A DNA stretch of 64,000 nt from Avena insularis (Eukaryota > Streptophyta > Magnoliopsida > Poales > Poaceae), in NCBI GenBank assembly GCA_023614405.1, contig CM042685.1:234091661-234155660 (forward strand). The letters are read 5' to 3'. Below, one piece after another: positions 22,142 to 34,662 of the stretch; position 1 is the first letter of the stretch, and the number at the start of each line of letters is the position of its first letter. Made by a program: the position numbers and the translations under genes. A model generated the notes under the pieces. It did no database searches. It was given only the letters and a program-made list of their open reading frames with translations, and was not told the origin of the DNA.

Positions 22142-25100
22142 TGTAAGGTTCCCAACCTTTAATAAGGTAGAGATCCCTGTGTTTACAATGCTAGTCCCTG
22201 GATCAATAGCTAGCATCCACAGTTAAGATGTAATATCAAGAAACAAAGGTCATAATACAACTTTATAACCAGGAATAAAATAAATTATTACATCTTACAT
22301 AGCTCATTTGGCTATCTCATTACAATGCAGCAGAATATAACAATAGCATGGGGTCCTTCATCTTCAAAGTGCCACAGGCAGACATGTTGGTTGTAGACTT
22401 GTAATCCTATTCATTAAACTTCACTAATATCAAACAATCCTGCAACATAACAAGTTACAGCCACAAGGGTCAATACATTTGAATTGTATTGGCAAGTGAT
22501 ACTATGGTAGTATAGTGCAGTCTATCATCTATATGCATTTGGGTAAGTGGAGCTTAGGCTTGATTTGCTCAAAATAGATTTTCCTTATCATTTGAAAACA
22601 CTAAGTTTTTTCTTGACAAAAATCACCCAAGGAACCACCAATAGAAATTGGTGAACCTCAAACCCTTGTTCAACCACAAGTTTTTAACTTAGAAATTTGG
22701 ATGATGAGATTCTTGATAGCTTCCATGTCTTGATGCTCAAATTGTCCTTTACCAGGGACATGGCTAAGTACTTAGATTTTACACTCTGCAGAGGTGGTGC
22801 ACTTTCCCCACAAGACTTGGTTTCACCAAGACAAGATCTTTCAGAATCCTTCCCTTAGACCAGAATGGACGCGCTCCAACCTATCAAACCCCTACCACCA
22901 ATTGTCCATTTGGCTAAGTTATTGCAACCTATATGATCCAGGCAGAGCCCATAATGCCAAGTGGCTGCACTTGAAGCTTCTCAAAATTTGACATCTCAAA
23001 TCTCTTTGTTCCTGGGTGGCCATCCACAAGTGAGATACACAAGGTAAACCATAGAAATGGGCCTTGTGAACCACTCAACACAAACCATTCCTTCCATTCC
23101 ACCCAGGTGATTCATTCACTTAGTTGTTTTATTAAACAAAACACAACTCCACAGACTTAGAAATATTCCATAGCATGAATATATATTCCACCCTTGTTTT
23201 CTACTAGCTAAGCTAAGCATGATAGTAGTAGGAATCTTAACTTAGGAAATTCTACTAAGGTTTCATCTACTAGGATTTCCCATAGCATGGTTTATACTTA
23301 GCAAAAATTCCATGCAAGTCTTACTTAGAAATATCACTAATGCATAGTGAAAATAATGGGACAAAAGTATGAAGCATCACTTGCCTTTTTGGTAGAGGGT
23401 ATAAGTTCACTCCTTGTCTTTGCAACAATCACAATCTTCAAGTCACTACAATTCAATCAAGCAAACAACATTTCAATCTACCATTCAAGCAATTCATCAC
23501 ATAAAATAATAATAACAAAACAATGCATGCAAGCATGCTAAAGATTGTTTTATTTGAAAACGTGGTTTCTAATGGTTCATAAACATTTGAAAACACCTAA
23601 TGGTCATTTTATAGAGTGGCAAAATCATTTGTATAAGATTTTACTTCATAAACCATTTTTTGATCAAGTCATTATTTTATGTGGTATAGAAATGCTTTTA
23701 ATAAGGAAAAATTCTATAGGTTTCACAAAATATGTTTTCAAACCATATAACCTTGTGTTTAGGGTCAGGGAGTTTATTTCCAAAATATTTCTCAAAGGTT
23801 TTCTTCCAAAACATTTTTAATAATTAAACCATATTTTTATTTGACTAGAAATGGTTTAAATCAAAGATTTATTCTTTTGCTCCACCAAATACATTTTTGA
23901 AACCACAATTTGTTTCCTATGGTTAGTAGGTTCAAAACACACCATTTGCCAAAGATTTTATCCTCAAAATCATTTTAGAACAATTTCTATATTCTAAACA
24001 TGCATACACAAGTTTCTACAAAAACAAACATTTTACCAGAAGATTTTTACTAAACAAAGTGCATGGTTGGCGAGGGCTTGTTTTTCTGAATCTATTGATA
24101 TAAAGTTTGCAAAATTTGGACGTGTAGATTTAAAGTTATGGAATTTACAAAATCACATATCTAATAGATTCAAATCTGTTTTTAAAACCAGAGTCTGGCC
24201 ACGTAGAATGTTTTCATTGGATCATACCGTTTCGTTCGGATCAGGCAACGTGGACCTCAGGATTTAAAGGGCATCGCACGGATCAGATCAGCCCATAACG
24301 CTTCGTTTAATGATTCTATCGTGGCTGTGGGATCAAGATCTAACGGGCAGCCTTGCCTGGACCAAAGACTGGCGGCGCTAGGTCAACGGCGAGCGGCGGC
24401 GCGCTCGGACGAGGGTGGTGCTGGCGATGCAGGGAGCTAGAGGAGGAGTGGGGTATCTTACCGAGTTCGCGGGGCATTGCTGATGCTCAACATCATCGTG
24501 GGGAGGCCAGGGGCGCACGAGGTCACCATGGATTGCTTCCCGGAGTTCACAACTGCGTCGGGCATGCTCTGTTTCTCTTTGCTGGCGAGGATACAGGCAA
24601 CGCCAAGGCACAAAAATGGTTGCATTAGCTGCGCACAGAAGCGGCGAGTACGGGTGCATCCAGAAGAGGGTAAACGCAGGTCGAACTTTACAGGAGCATC
24701 GCCGAGCAGGTGGCACGCTAAGCAATGACCGGAGATGCGCAGGAGGCTGGAGAGTGATCTCGAGGGGTCGAGGGAACAAGGGGAGGCGAGACTTGGTCGG
24801 AATTATCACCGGAGGGCGTCGGAGACAGCGACGGTGTAAGCAGAAATGGGGACGGCCTGGGGGCTCTCTTGTAGCGGTGTCTGAGGGGAAAGGAAGGGGA
24901 GAGGGAGGTGGTTAAACGAGCGTGATCGCGGGGGATTTTAATTCGTAGAATAACTCGTATTGATTCAAATTAAAATGCGGAAGAAACAGTCAGAGGGAAG
25001 GCGAGTTCATCGCGGGGTGAAGACGATGATGACCTGGCTGTGGGGCCCGGCGTCAGTGAGAGAGAGATGTTTCAGGTGGGGTCCAACAGTCAGTGAGGGT

Positions 25101-26499
25101 ACGGGTGAGTTCAGCAGTGCGGCGTTTTCTCATGAGGAGAGGGAGTGGGCTGGTTGTTGGGCCTGCTGGGCTGCCGAGCTGGGCTGCTACCTTTTCACAT
25201 TTTTTTTGTTCAGTTTGTTTTTCCTTTTCCCTTTTCTTTAATTCTGTTTTGATTTTGTTTAATCAATTCAAACCTCAATTTGATTTCAAACCTTTGCCAA
25301 AATTTGTGTAAGTTTAAATATGGATTAGTAATATATTCTGAAGTAAATTTTGGAATAAAATTTTATTCTTTTTAGGGTCTTTTAATTATTCAAAAAGGCC
25401 CTTGTTTTAAATAAAATAAAATTTTAATAATATTTTCAAACACCATTTAAATTCTTAAACCTTCCAAATCTTTTTCAGTAGGTTTTTATTTTTTTAATTG
25501 GGTGTCAAATAATTCATCTTGAATTATTTGGAGAAAGTATTTAATATGATTTATTGATCATTTAAGATTGGGTTATTGTTTTAATTCCAATGGATTTAAA
25601 TATGGTTTTAATTCCCTAAAGTTTATTTGGAAAATTTCTTTAATCTTATTTAAGTGGATTAAACAACTTTTATTTCACCTGAGTAAATTCCAAAATATTA
25701 TTTTCTCATGAATTAAATAATAATTCTTATTAGAGATTTGTCTTTATTAAAATAGGGATAGAATGGTTATTGCCATTTTATTTTATTTTGGAAAATTCTT
25801 TATCCTTTTATTTTTATTTGGATTTGGATTTCCATTCATTCCATTTGCTTAATGGATTAGGCCAAGATTTGATTTGGTCTTTAAATATTCTTTATTTAAT
25901 ATATATTTTTCATCTTATAAAATCCATATCTCTTTATTTAGAGATCCAAGCTTGGTGATTCCAATTTGTAAAATCTTATTTAATATTTGTTTATTCTTTT
26001 AAATATCTTTAGGATTATTTGCTCACCATTTGGTATGGTTTTTAGATAAGGGCTTCATTGGCTTTGGGAATTCAATTCCTTATCCTTATTAAATCCATAG
26101 GTTTTTATTTATGGTTCCAATTTAAGTGAAACCAATTTATATGGCTTGTAAAATTTCTATTTGTCATTCTTGATCGTTTGTAAATGTTTGTTGACAAATT
26201 TTTATATGGATCAAATCCATAGGCTTGGAGATAACTTGGAAATGATTTTTATTCCATTTAGGGTTTAGGGTTTGGATTTATTTTCCAAGTGTTTGAATTT
26301 CCAGATGCATTTTAAGAGGAATGCATTTCTATTGATTTGGATTTTGTTGAATTCAAATTTTAATTAAAGTTTGTTCAAGATGGGATTTTAAGTTTCCATT
26401 TAGAAACAAAAGTTTCTTTTTACCCTAAAATTCAACAATCTTTTATTTTGTTTATTTATTTTTCATATTACAAGATTTGGAAAATCTTGGGATGTGACA
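22142..26499 (-). mobile_element. S1: solo LTR of the T1 family (4.36 kb)
   Basis: On the plus strand it starts TGTAAGGTTCCC and ends TTGGGATGTGACA, so on the minus strand it runs TGTCACATCCC...CTTACA. It is flanked by perfect 5-bp duplications GTAAT (22137-22141 and 26500-26504). There is no internal retroelement coding, hence a solo LTR from recombination between two LTRs. It is antisense to the interrupted gene and lies wholly in its intron. It is about 1.15 kb longer than the T1 LTR, much of it AT-rich sequence at 25200-26490. Confidence 0.9.
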
Positions 26500-26945
26500 G
26501 TAATCAATCCTAATAATCACGGTATCTCAATCATGTCCTTATTACACGCTACTGGTTTTTGTAATAGGTGGATAGGAGCGACGAATGCAGCGACGACGAG
26601 TCCATGTACACCAAGACTCGTCAGGTGCTGAGGAAGATGAAGTCAGGCCAGTTTAACGGCTTCTTCGCCAGCAATGTCTATAGGTGCCCCTTCTGCACCA
26701 GGAGCCTCGCCACCGACTTCAACTACCTCGTGATGCATGCCGAGGACGTGAAGACATGTGTCCCATCAAAGAACACCAACGCCTTCAGAGACTAGCACAA
26801 GGCGCTCGGTTTTCACCTCCAGAAGGTGGCCATCAAGGAGGGTCACATGCCCCTGATCAAGCCCAAGGCGCCCAAGGTCAAGGGACTGGGCAGCAGGAAG
26901 TGGAGGAAGCGCAACAGGGAGGAGGCAGAGGCCCTCCTAGAATAG

Positions 26946-27406
26946 GCCATGAGGGGCCATTGATCCTGTGCTGCTGTTGCTATAAAGCAGCTTCTTTTGT
27001 TTTGTTGTTTGTGTTGAACTTGTAAGCTACTGCTGCTAAGCAGCCTAATTGTCGAACCTAGTTTAAGTATCGTACTATATAATTCTTATTAGCTGCTTTA
27101 TCAACATATGCTCTATTCATCTACATATTTATGGTGCTGGTTAGATTTGCTGCCAGATTAGGAAAATAAGAGGGCCAAAAGGAACCATGAATAAAGAGAG
27201 AAGCTGCTCTAGATTCGCTGCCTTTTTGGGCAAAAATAACAATTATTAGCGACATAAAGGGGAAAAGGCGCTCTTAAAAAGGCCAATCATAAAAATAACA
27301 AAAAATAAATCTTCCAATTTAGGCGACAGGGCGCACGTAACTACCATACGCGCCTCACATGGTCCTATACCATATCCCCAAAACGTGTTACCAACAAGAC
27401 GGCCCC
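26946..27406 (+). other. Likely 3' UTR and downstream sequence of the M1-borne gene
   Basis: AT-rich sequence after the last stop with no further reading frame. Repeated GCTGCT words occur near 26970-27040. No clear element ends are seen before the copia solo LTR at 27407. Confidence 0.35.
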
Positions 27407-28774
27407 TGTTGGGAATATGCCCTAGAGGCAATCATGTATGATGAGATTTCCCATTGTATTCATAAAGATATTAAGTAGTCCTTGTATAAATATCTGATGT
27501 GTATCATTGAATATGTGATTCGGTTGTGGAACTATACATTAATACTGTTTGTACTAAATATCCTTGGTCATTGAGGTTGTGCTGGACACACAACTTAGAC
27601 CAATGTTAAAGTTGGCTTGATGACTCGGTTCCACTTGTCATGGGCATGGAGATGCTATTCCAACTTACACAGATTCGACTAAAGAGTTTAGCGAGTCGGA
27701 TTGACCCATATTGAGGTACAACGAACAAGTTGTCATTTGTATATCTCAATCAATGTAATCCTTAGACCTGAGGTTGTCGCATAGTCCGAGTTGAGGATCA
27801 CCGACTTAGGTTCTGTCAAACGCTGATCCGTAACTGGTCAGTTATAAAGGCAGAGTTCGGATCGACTGAGAATCAAGCTGCGTGATGTGAATAACCAAGA
27901 TGGGATTTTGCCCCTCCACTTGGAGAGATATTCTCTGGGCCCTCTCGTGAGATATGATTCGGAAATCATGGCCATGCACGACTTGGTTAAGTGTTAACCG
28001 AGGCGATCGACTAAGAGTTAGTCGGGTGAATCACTTATCTCGGATCGAGAAGAGAGTCAGACTATTTAAGGGATGACAATTATTCGCCTATAGTCTGATA
28101 AGGTATATCGTGAGGCAAAAGGGACTCGGACGTAAGTCGCATTGGAAAGGCAAGTCGTCATGACTCTTTGATACTTGGGAGTCGGCACGTTCTGCTAGGA
28201 GCCACTACCGACTGATCGATTGAGATTCGGACTCCAATCGTGTCCAAGTAGCCATGAGCCTGCGGGGTCACACACTTAAGAGCGGGAGCATGTTTGGATT
28301 GGATCTGAACTTGTAATCTGGTTGGGTTGGACCTAAACCGGATTAGGACTGAGTTAGTGAGTTGGACTCACGGTGACTAGTGTTATATGGGCTTTAGTGA
28401 ATGGGTCGCGCAAGCAGAGCCCACGTTCACTCCCTATATATAGTGGAGCACCGTAACCGAGAAAGGTTAATCGTTGTTCGGTTAGGTCATTCCATGTGTT
28501 GGAAACCCTAGCTCCACAGCAGTCCTGCCGCCGTAACGAACCTAGCAGTTTGCCGCCGGTGCTCCTCCTTGTACGTGTGGATACCAGCAGAGGTGTTGTA
28601 CGATCAACACCAGGACGATCGGATCGTGAGGATTGCACTGCATCAACTGACGCGCTTCATCAGTAATCCACAACTGCGCGTCTAGTGGTAAACCTCGTGG
28701 CCTTCTACCTCAGCTAGATCTTGGGATCACCACATTAGAGGAAAAGTTTTGTTTTACCTCTGCGTGGCCCAACA
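27407..28774 (+). mobile_element. S2: copia solo LTR (1.37 kb)
   Basis: Opens TGTTGGGAATATGCCCTAG and ends TCTGCGTGGCCCAACA, flanked by perfect GCCCC duplications (27402-27406 and 28775-28779). A TATA box, CTATATATAG, lies at 28434-28443. No coding is present. BARE/Angela-like by its first 20 bases, but shorter than K1's LTR. Confidence 0.9.
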
Positions 28775-28992
28775 GCCCCACACCATGGGGGGTCCTACTA
28801 CGGGACCCGACTGAGCATGGCCCCACCTGTCATCATGTAACAGGATGGGCCCTACTTGTCAGCATGTAACGGCGAGGGTCCACTACGGGACCCACCTGAA
28901 TGCAGCCCCACTTGTCAGCACGTAACGGCGATGGTCCACTAACGGGACCCGACGGAGAGCAAGTTTCGGACCGATGTGAGATTTCCATAATA

Positions 28993-29078
28993 GGAGCTGG
29001 ACAAAAGTGAGGAAAAACTAAGCGGCTGGGGAAAAGTGACTACAGCTAACGAACCAAGGGCACGAAAATAGAAATCCC
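28993..29078 (-). repeat. M1 right terminal inverted repeat
   Basis: Reverse complement matches the left repeat at 18632-18717. Inward from it (28780-28990) lie three related GGGACCC/CATGTAACGG-type subrepeats that have weaker counterparts at 18750-18960. Confidence 0.7.
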
Positions 29079-29125
29079 TATTTAAAGTTGGGCGTGAGAC
29101 CATTTCGAGGAGTTTAATTTGAAGT
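29079..29125 (+). mobile_element. L1: LINE 3' tail beyond M1
   Basis: TATTTAAAGTTGGGCGTGAG resembles the end of plant LINE tails (GCTTTATTTATAAAGCGGGG type) and appears to continue the sequence broken at 18631. The right border with R2 is approximate. Confidence 0.5.
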
Positions 29126-29703
29126 TTATGTCGGATGGCTTTTGGACCAAGTTCCCGAGTTCATTTTCTTGTTCTCTAGGATTCTTAAACTTGCTGCGCG
29201 TTTACCACTTTTGGGCATGATTCACAAGATCACAAAACAAAGCCAACAATACTAAAACTTCGAGAGATAGCTTTGAGCCATTCCACTTAGCATTTTTAAG
29301 AATTGAAATATAGGATCCCGGCTAGCTTTGTTTTCTGTTCCTTAGTGTTCTTCGTGTGCACATCAACCATCCCTTGATCTTGCCTAGTCATGAAGCATTT
29401 TGCGGACAACAACTAGGTCAAAAACCGGGCTCTTTTGGTGCAAACACATTAATATTCTGTCGTGGGGAAAATGAACGCGGCTAGCCGACATAAAAACTAA
29501 ACAAGTATAGTAAATAAATCTCGGCAGTACCCGAGTAACTTTCAAGGTGCCAACATGCATGAAAGTAAAACAGCGCACAACAAGTTTGATTCCGGCAGTC
29601 CCCGAGTTTCCTCTTGGGGTGCCCACACACTTTCATTCATTAATTTCCAACCGACATGCTTAGTCAGAATACAAAATGGTACACAGATACCTATATTATG
29701 CCT
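29126..29703 (-). other. R2 post-pol spacer
   Basis: No supported gene. Two similar segments (CGGCAGTACCCGAGTAACTT near 29522 and CGGCAGTCCCCGAGTTTCCT near 29593) form a short direct repeat. Confidence 0.5.
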
Positions 29704-32700
29704 TCATGCATAAAATGGGCGAAGCAATGCTATGTTCCATGGCCTGCCTAATTCCTTGTCGTGGTTGTCCACCTTATTTTTCTTGGGTTCCTGTGCATCT
29801 ATTAGATAATATGTATCATTGTGCAACACTTTGTTTACAATGAATGGTCCCTCCCATTTAGGTGACAATTTATGCATGCCATCCTTGCATTGTATTAGCC
29901 TCATCACCAAATCTCCGAATTGAAATGATCTAGGATTCACCTTCCAACTATGATAGCATCGGAGGTTCTGCTAATAAATTGTAGATCTCCGCGGTGCCAA
30001 ATCCCTCTGTTCTTCGAGCAGATTTACATCATTTTATTGGCACTCTTTAGCTTCGGCTTCAGTGTACATAGTGACTATCGGCGAATCATGCTCGATGTTG
30101 GCTGGTATTACAGCTTTTGCCCCGTACACCATAAACAAGGGCGTATAGCCTATTGATCTATTCAGAGTCGTTCTTAAACTCCACAACACATGCGGGAGCT
30201 CTTCTATCTAGCATCCCCATGACCTTTCCAGTGGTTCTATCAACCGAGGTTTTATGCCGGACAATATTAATCCATTGCTCCTCTCCACTTGCCTGTTCCC
30301 CTGTGGGTGTGCAGCTGATACAACATCAAGTCGGATCCTATTTTCTCCGCAAAATATTGCAAAATCTTCTTGGGTGAAGTTTGTGTTGTTATCCGTGATG
30401 ATACTATGTGGATATCCATATCTCATGATGATATATTTCAGGAAAGCTACCGCTGTTTTGCCGTCACATTTTCTTATCGGCTTTTCCTCTATCCACTATG
30501 TGAACTTGTCCACCATCACCAATTATGGGTGAAATTTCCTTTTGTCGGCCGGAAAGGTCTGACCATGTCCAAGCACTAGACAGCAAACGCCCAAGTGATA
30601 GGAATTTTCTTTAGTGTTGATGCCGGCAAATGGCTTTGCTTGTGGTACAACTCACATCCATTGCAGAGCTTAACAATTTTTTCTTCTTGCTGAAAGGCAT
30701 TTTTCCAGTAGAATCCATGCCGGAATGCTTTTTCCACCAATGCCCTTGACGAAACATGATGCCCGCACTCTCCTTGATGTATTTCCAGCAGCATTTCTCG
30801 TCCTTCTTCCGGATTGACATAGCGTTGGAGCACGCCTGTGACACTTATCTTGTACAGTTCTTTATTGATGATGGTATAGCTCTTGGATATTCTTTGAATT
30901 TGCCTCGCCAACAATTCATCTTCCATCAAGGTTCCATATGCCAGGAAGGCCATGTATTTCTGCCCCCAAGTCGACACATGTCATATAGGGAATTCGACTT
31001 CATCTACCTCCATGACATCCACTGACATAGCTTCTGCCAACCACAACTGACCAGCCCCCGATTTGGACGAACCAGTCCCTTGGTTGAATGGACTAGTCCC
31101 GGGGTTCCAATCCTCAGTCCCCGGGTTCCATTCTCAGTCCCTGGGTTCCATCTTGAATTTACCGAGATCCAGTTGACCTCAGCACTATCTATCTCCATTA
31201 GATCTCCTTCTGATATCTGATTATGCGAGATGAAAATTGACTCTGAATTTGGCAAGGGCTTGATTGAAGGTTTCCTCAGATGCTCTAAGGAAATACCTGG
31301 AGGAACTGCGCTCCGGGATGACCCTAGTTTTAACAACATATCAGCTGCTAAATTATCTCCTCTCAGAATGTGCCTGAACTCACATCCATCAAAAAATCCA
31401 GTGATATGCTGCACTCTAAATCTATATAGCTTCATATTGTCATCCAAAACATACCATTCACCCATGGTTTGCTGAACGACCAAATCTGAATCTCCATAGC
31501 ACACAATCTGATATATTCCAATCTCTTTTGCTCTCTTGATCCCATTCAATAGTGCTTCATATTCTGCCACATTATTTGATGCTTTGAAGTGGATCTGCAG
31601 CACATACTTCAACTTATATTTCTTCGGTGAAGTGAGCACAACACCGGCACCAAGCCCATCTAGGACCTTAGATCCATCAAAGTGCATCATCCAGAAGTTT
31701 GGATCCGCCACTAGAGGTTCATACTGCATCTCAGCCCAATCGACAATAAAGTTGGCTAGAGCCTCGGATTTGATTGCTTATCTTCTCTCGTATTGCGGTG
31801 CATATGGGGACACCTAGATGGCCCACTTTGCAACTCGACTGCTGGCATCTTTATTTCCCATGATATCCAAGATCGGGGTAGCCGGATTGGATGTTCTTCA
31901 AAGTAATGCTTGAGCTTCTTGGCGGCCAAGTACACACCATATGTCATCTTATGATAGTGGGGGTAATTTTGCTTGGAAGTTGATAGCACCTCACTAACAT
32001 AGTATACCAGCCTCTAAACCAACTTGCCCTCTACTTCTCACTCCACTACAACCACCACACTGACAACTCTATTTGTTGCAGCGATCTATAATAACATGGG
32101 TACGTTATTCAGTGGTGCAGCCAGTATTTGTGTCGAAACCAGCATCTTTTTCAGCTCCAGGAAAGATTCATGAGCTTGTGGTGTTAACAAAATTTTCCTG
32201 CTTTTTCATCAAAGCATATAAAGGCAAGTCCTTCTCGCCGAGCCAGCTAACAAAATGGCTCAAAGATGCTAGGCACCCGACAAACTTTTGTACTTCGACA
32301 AGCTTTGTCGGCAACTGCATTCTGTCTATGGCCCTTATTTTTCCCTGGTTAGCCTCTATTCCCGACTTGACACCAAAAATCCGAGAAGCTTCCCGTCTGG
32401 CACTCCAAATACGCACTTGGTCGGGTTCAACTTCATCTGTAATTCAGTCTTAGTTCTTATGATGACATCGTCAACATAGACTTGGACATTTCTTCCGATT
32501 TAATCATGTAAGCACTTTTGCATGCATCTCTGATAAGTGGCATCGGCATTCTTAAGCCGAACGGTATGATACAATAGCAATAAATCCCGTAAGGGGTGAT
32601 AAATGATGTCTTTATTTGATCTTCCTCCTTCAGAGGTATCTGGTGGAAACTAGAGTAAGCATCTACAAAAGGCAACAACTCACACCCAGCAGTGGAATCT

Positions 32701-33752
32701 ATCACCCGATCTATTCTAGGGAGTGGAAAGGGATCTTTCGGGCATGCCTTGTTCAAGCTAGTGTAGTCAATACACATGCGCCATATTCTTGCTACAAGTG
32801 GTTTTGGAGCATCATCTTTCTTCTTCTCAACCAGTACTGGGTTAGACAGCCAGTCCTGGTACAGTACTTCCATGATAAATCCGGTAGCCAAAAGCTTAGC
32901 CAGTTCAACACCAATTATCTTATGCTTATTAGCGTATCTTCGCAAAGGTTGTTTCACCGGCTTTGCATCCGGCCTCACATTGAGATGGTGCTCAGCCAAC
33001 CCCCTCGGCACTCCTGGCAGGTCCTTAGCTGACCATGCGAAGGAATCCGAGTTCTCGTGGAGGTGTTGGATGAGCTCGCCTTCCTATTTAGCAGGAAGGC
33101 TTTCCCCAATAGTGACTGTTTGCTCCGGGTTGGCTTCACTGAGCACGATTTTCTTGGTTTCTTTTGGCAGTGAAAAGTTCACCGTGCCATGCGTGTTATT
33201 CATCCCGGGCAAAGCTAAATTTGCTAATTGCGCCAAAGCTACAGCCATGTTCATCTATTCTCTTTCCTTTGCCACCACCAGTGCCTCTTCTAAGAATGAT
33301 CCGGCTGCAGCACACTCCAGGGAACGTTTATAATTCCCGACAACAGTTATCACTCCCCTTGGCCCTGACATCTTCATCTTATGGTAAGGGATATGGGTTG
33401 ACGCCATGAACTAAGTCAATGATGGGCGTCCCAGCAACACGTGGTATGGACTATGGAGGTCCACCACCTCGAACTCAACATTTTCAGTCCGGAAATTCTC
33501 CTTGTCACCAAACATCACATCGATCAGTATCTTCCTGAATGGCTCACATGACATGCCTGGCATGATGCCATGGAAGGTGGTGCTACTCGGTGTCAGCATG
33601 TTCTCGGTAATCCCCAGCTTGATCATGGAATCCCGATATAGGATATTTATGTTGCTTCCGTTATCAATTAGGACCTTGGAAAACTTGATATTGAACTTTG
33701 GCCCAGCCAATGTTAGATCCAGTAGCAGGGCATATGAACCCAGAATTGGCAT
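29704..33752 (-). pseudogene. R2 protease-RT-RNase H-aRNase H-integrase, broken
   Basis: In order on the minus strand: aspartic protease (33752-33411; VLIDNGSNINILY); reverse transcriptase (33011-32460; CIDYTSLNKACPKDPF, with YVDD at 32478-32467 reached only after a frame change); thumb/connection (32416-32168); RNase H end (31989-31756; YPHYHKMTYGVYLAAKKLKH); second, archaeal-type RNase H (31729-31004; MMHFDGS, NNVAEYEAL, GDSDLVVQQ, DNLAAD); integrase zinc-binding domain (about 30820-30650; GHHVSS...CNGC) and core (30426-30208; ITDNNTNF where relatives have TDNGT, then HPQGNRQVERSN); integrase C-terminus ending RPWNIALLRPFYA (29704). The dual RNase H is diagnostic of the Tat/Ogre group. Several stops and frame changes make it inactive. 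Confidence 0.88.
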
Positions 33753-34114
33753 GACCTTAGGATGGTCTTCTCAGCCCCAACATATCTTCTACTCGGACCA
33801 GTGCATGTACCTTGGTACTGCCGGTATCACTGCATTTACTTCTATCTGGTATCTTCGACGAGCCTTCTCATCATTGGACACGGTCAGAAACACACTGTAG
33901 GATTGGTGATTCTCTCTATATTAGCCTCCTTGGACACCATTATTTTCATTAGCTGCAACATGATGCACGGCCTCCCGTTGATTTTGAGCTCCGACATGAG
34001 CTTTATGAACCTATTGCACCTGCACTGGCTGAGCATTTGCCCCCGTCAGTGGTGGTGCAGGTGGCAAGTTTACTTCTTCTCCCTCTCCCTGCTTGATTTT
34101 ACCAATGGTAAGGA

Positions 34115-34650
34115 AATCGATAATCGTTAACTGCTCGGTTGGCTTGGAAATAGCGACTAATCGGAATTCGGATGATTAACTAATTTAATCGGTCGGCTAC
34201 TAATCGGTGCAACCTACAAAAATTAGCACCTAAAACACGTATGAATCCTATTGCACCTCAACCATGTACCCTATTAAAGACATCCTTCCTCAAGGCGCTC
34301 GAGCTCTTGTATCTGAGGTCTGGTTGGCAACTACGAGGAACTAGTCAACAACGACAAGGAACTGGTTGGTGATGGCGGAAATCGAGCTCCTTTAGATAGG
34401 GATCGAGCGGGAGCTTCGCAAAACCTATTTTATTGGAGCAGGCTAGTGGATGAATGGGAAATATGTGTTAATAATTTTGCAAAAAAATTTACCAAGTGTA
34501 GTGGTTAATCGGGAATATACCTAGTAATCGGAGTGTCGGAGCTATTAATCAGGTTAAATGATTGACACAAATAATTAGTGGTAATCGACACGGTCAGGTC
34601 CCTAGTAGCGATTAATCGGCCTATTAATCGTTGATTCGGCCTATTTTTTG
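34115..34650. mobile_element. Small insertion rich in TAATCGG repeats, hAT/MITE-like
   Basis: Between R2 gag and protease lies about 530 bases with no coding similarity and repeated TAATCGG/CCGATTA words clustered at both ends (34130-34205 and 34505-34640). Near-terminal GCGACTAATCGG and GCGATTAATCGGCC are direct-repeat-like. Subterminal clustering is typical of hAT-type elements. Exact ends and target duplication could not be fixed. Confidence 0.4.
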
Positions 34651-34662
34651 AACAGTATTTTA

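Larger units (their letters stand above)
21563..26945 (+). pseudogene. Two-exon gene, zf-XS-like zinc finger protein, broken
   Basis: Exon 1 (21563-21840) starts MEKNGAVDIV and changes frame once between 21613 and 21650. It continues as an Ala/Pro/Val-rich segment ending GDNDYIRPENPCTSLADPWS-E at a GTAACT donor. Exon 2 (26568-26945) follows TTTTTGTAATAG and joins in the same phase: acidic DRSDECSDDES, then QVLRKMKSGQFNGFF, then VYRCPFCTRS...YLVMHAEDV, a C-P-x-C...H pattern resembling the zf-XS finger of plant RNA-silencing cofactors (FDM/IDN2/SGS3 relatives). A TAG at 26793-26795 interrupts; beyond it the frame continues to 26945 with a Lys/Arg-rich tail that could be a nuclear signal. The intron holds a solo LTR. 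Family assignment is tentative. Confidence 0.55.
18632..29078. mobile_element. M1: Mutator-like TIR element carrying a gene
   Basis: Left end GGGATTTTTATTTTCATGCC and right end, reverse complemented, GGGATTTCTATTTTCGTGCC begin terminal inverted repeats of about 85 bases that match closely by eye and continue as weaker similarity (GTTACATGCTGAC blocks) for about 300 bases. LINE sequence appears to run continuously across both flanks once M1 is removed. Flanks give an imperfect 9-bp duplication candidate (TATTTTTAA / TATTTAAAG). No transposase is encoded, so it is non-autonomous. It contains a zinc-finger-like gene, a 70-bp tandem array and two solo LTRs. Superfamily assignment rests on TIR length and duplication size only. 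Confidence 0.6.

Noticed and set aside
28993..29078. Idea that M1 is itself a CACTA element
   Set aside because: Its ends are GGGATTT, not CACTA, and the inverted repeats are far longer than CACTA termini.
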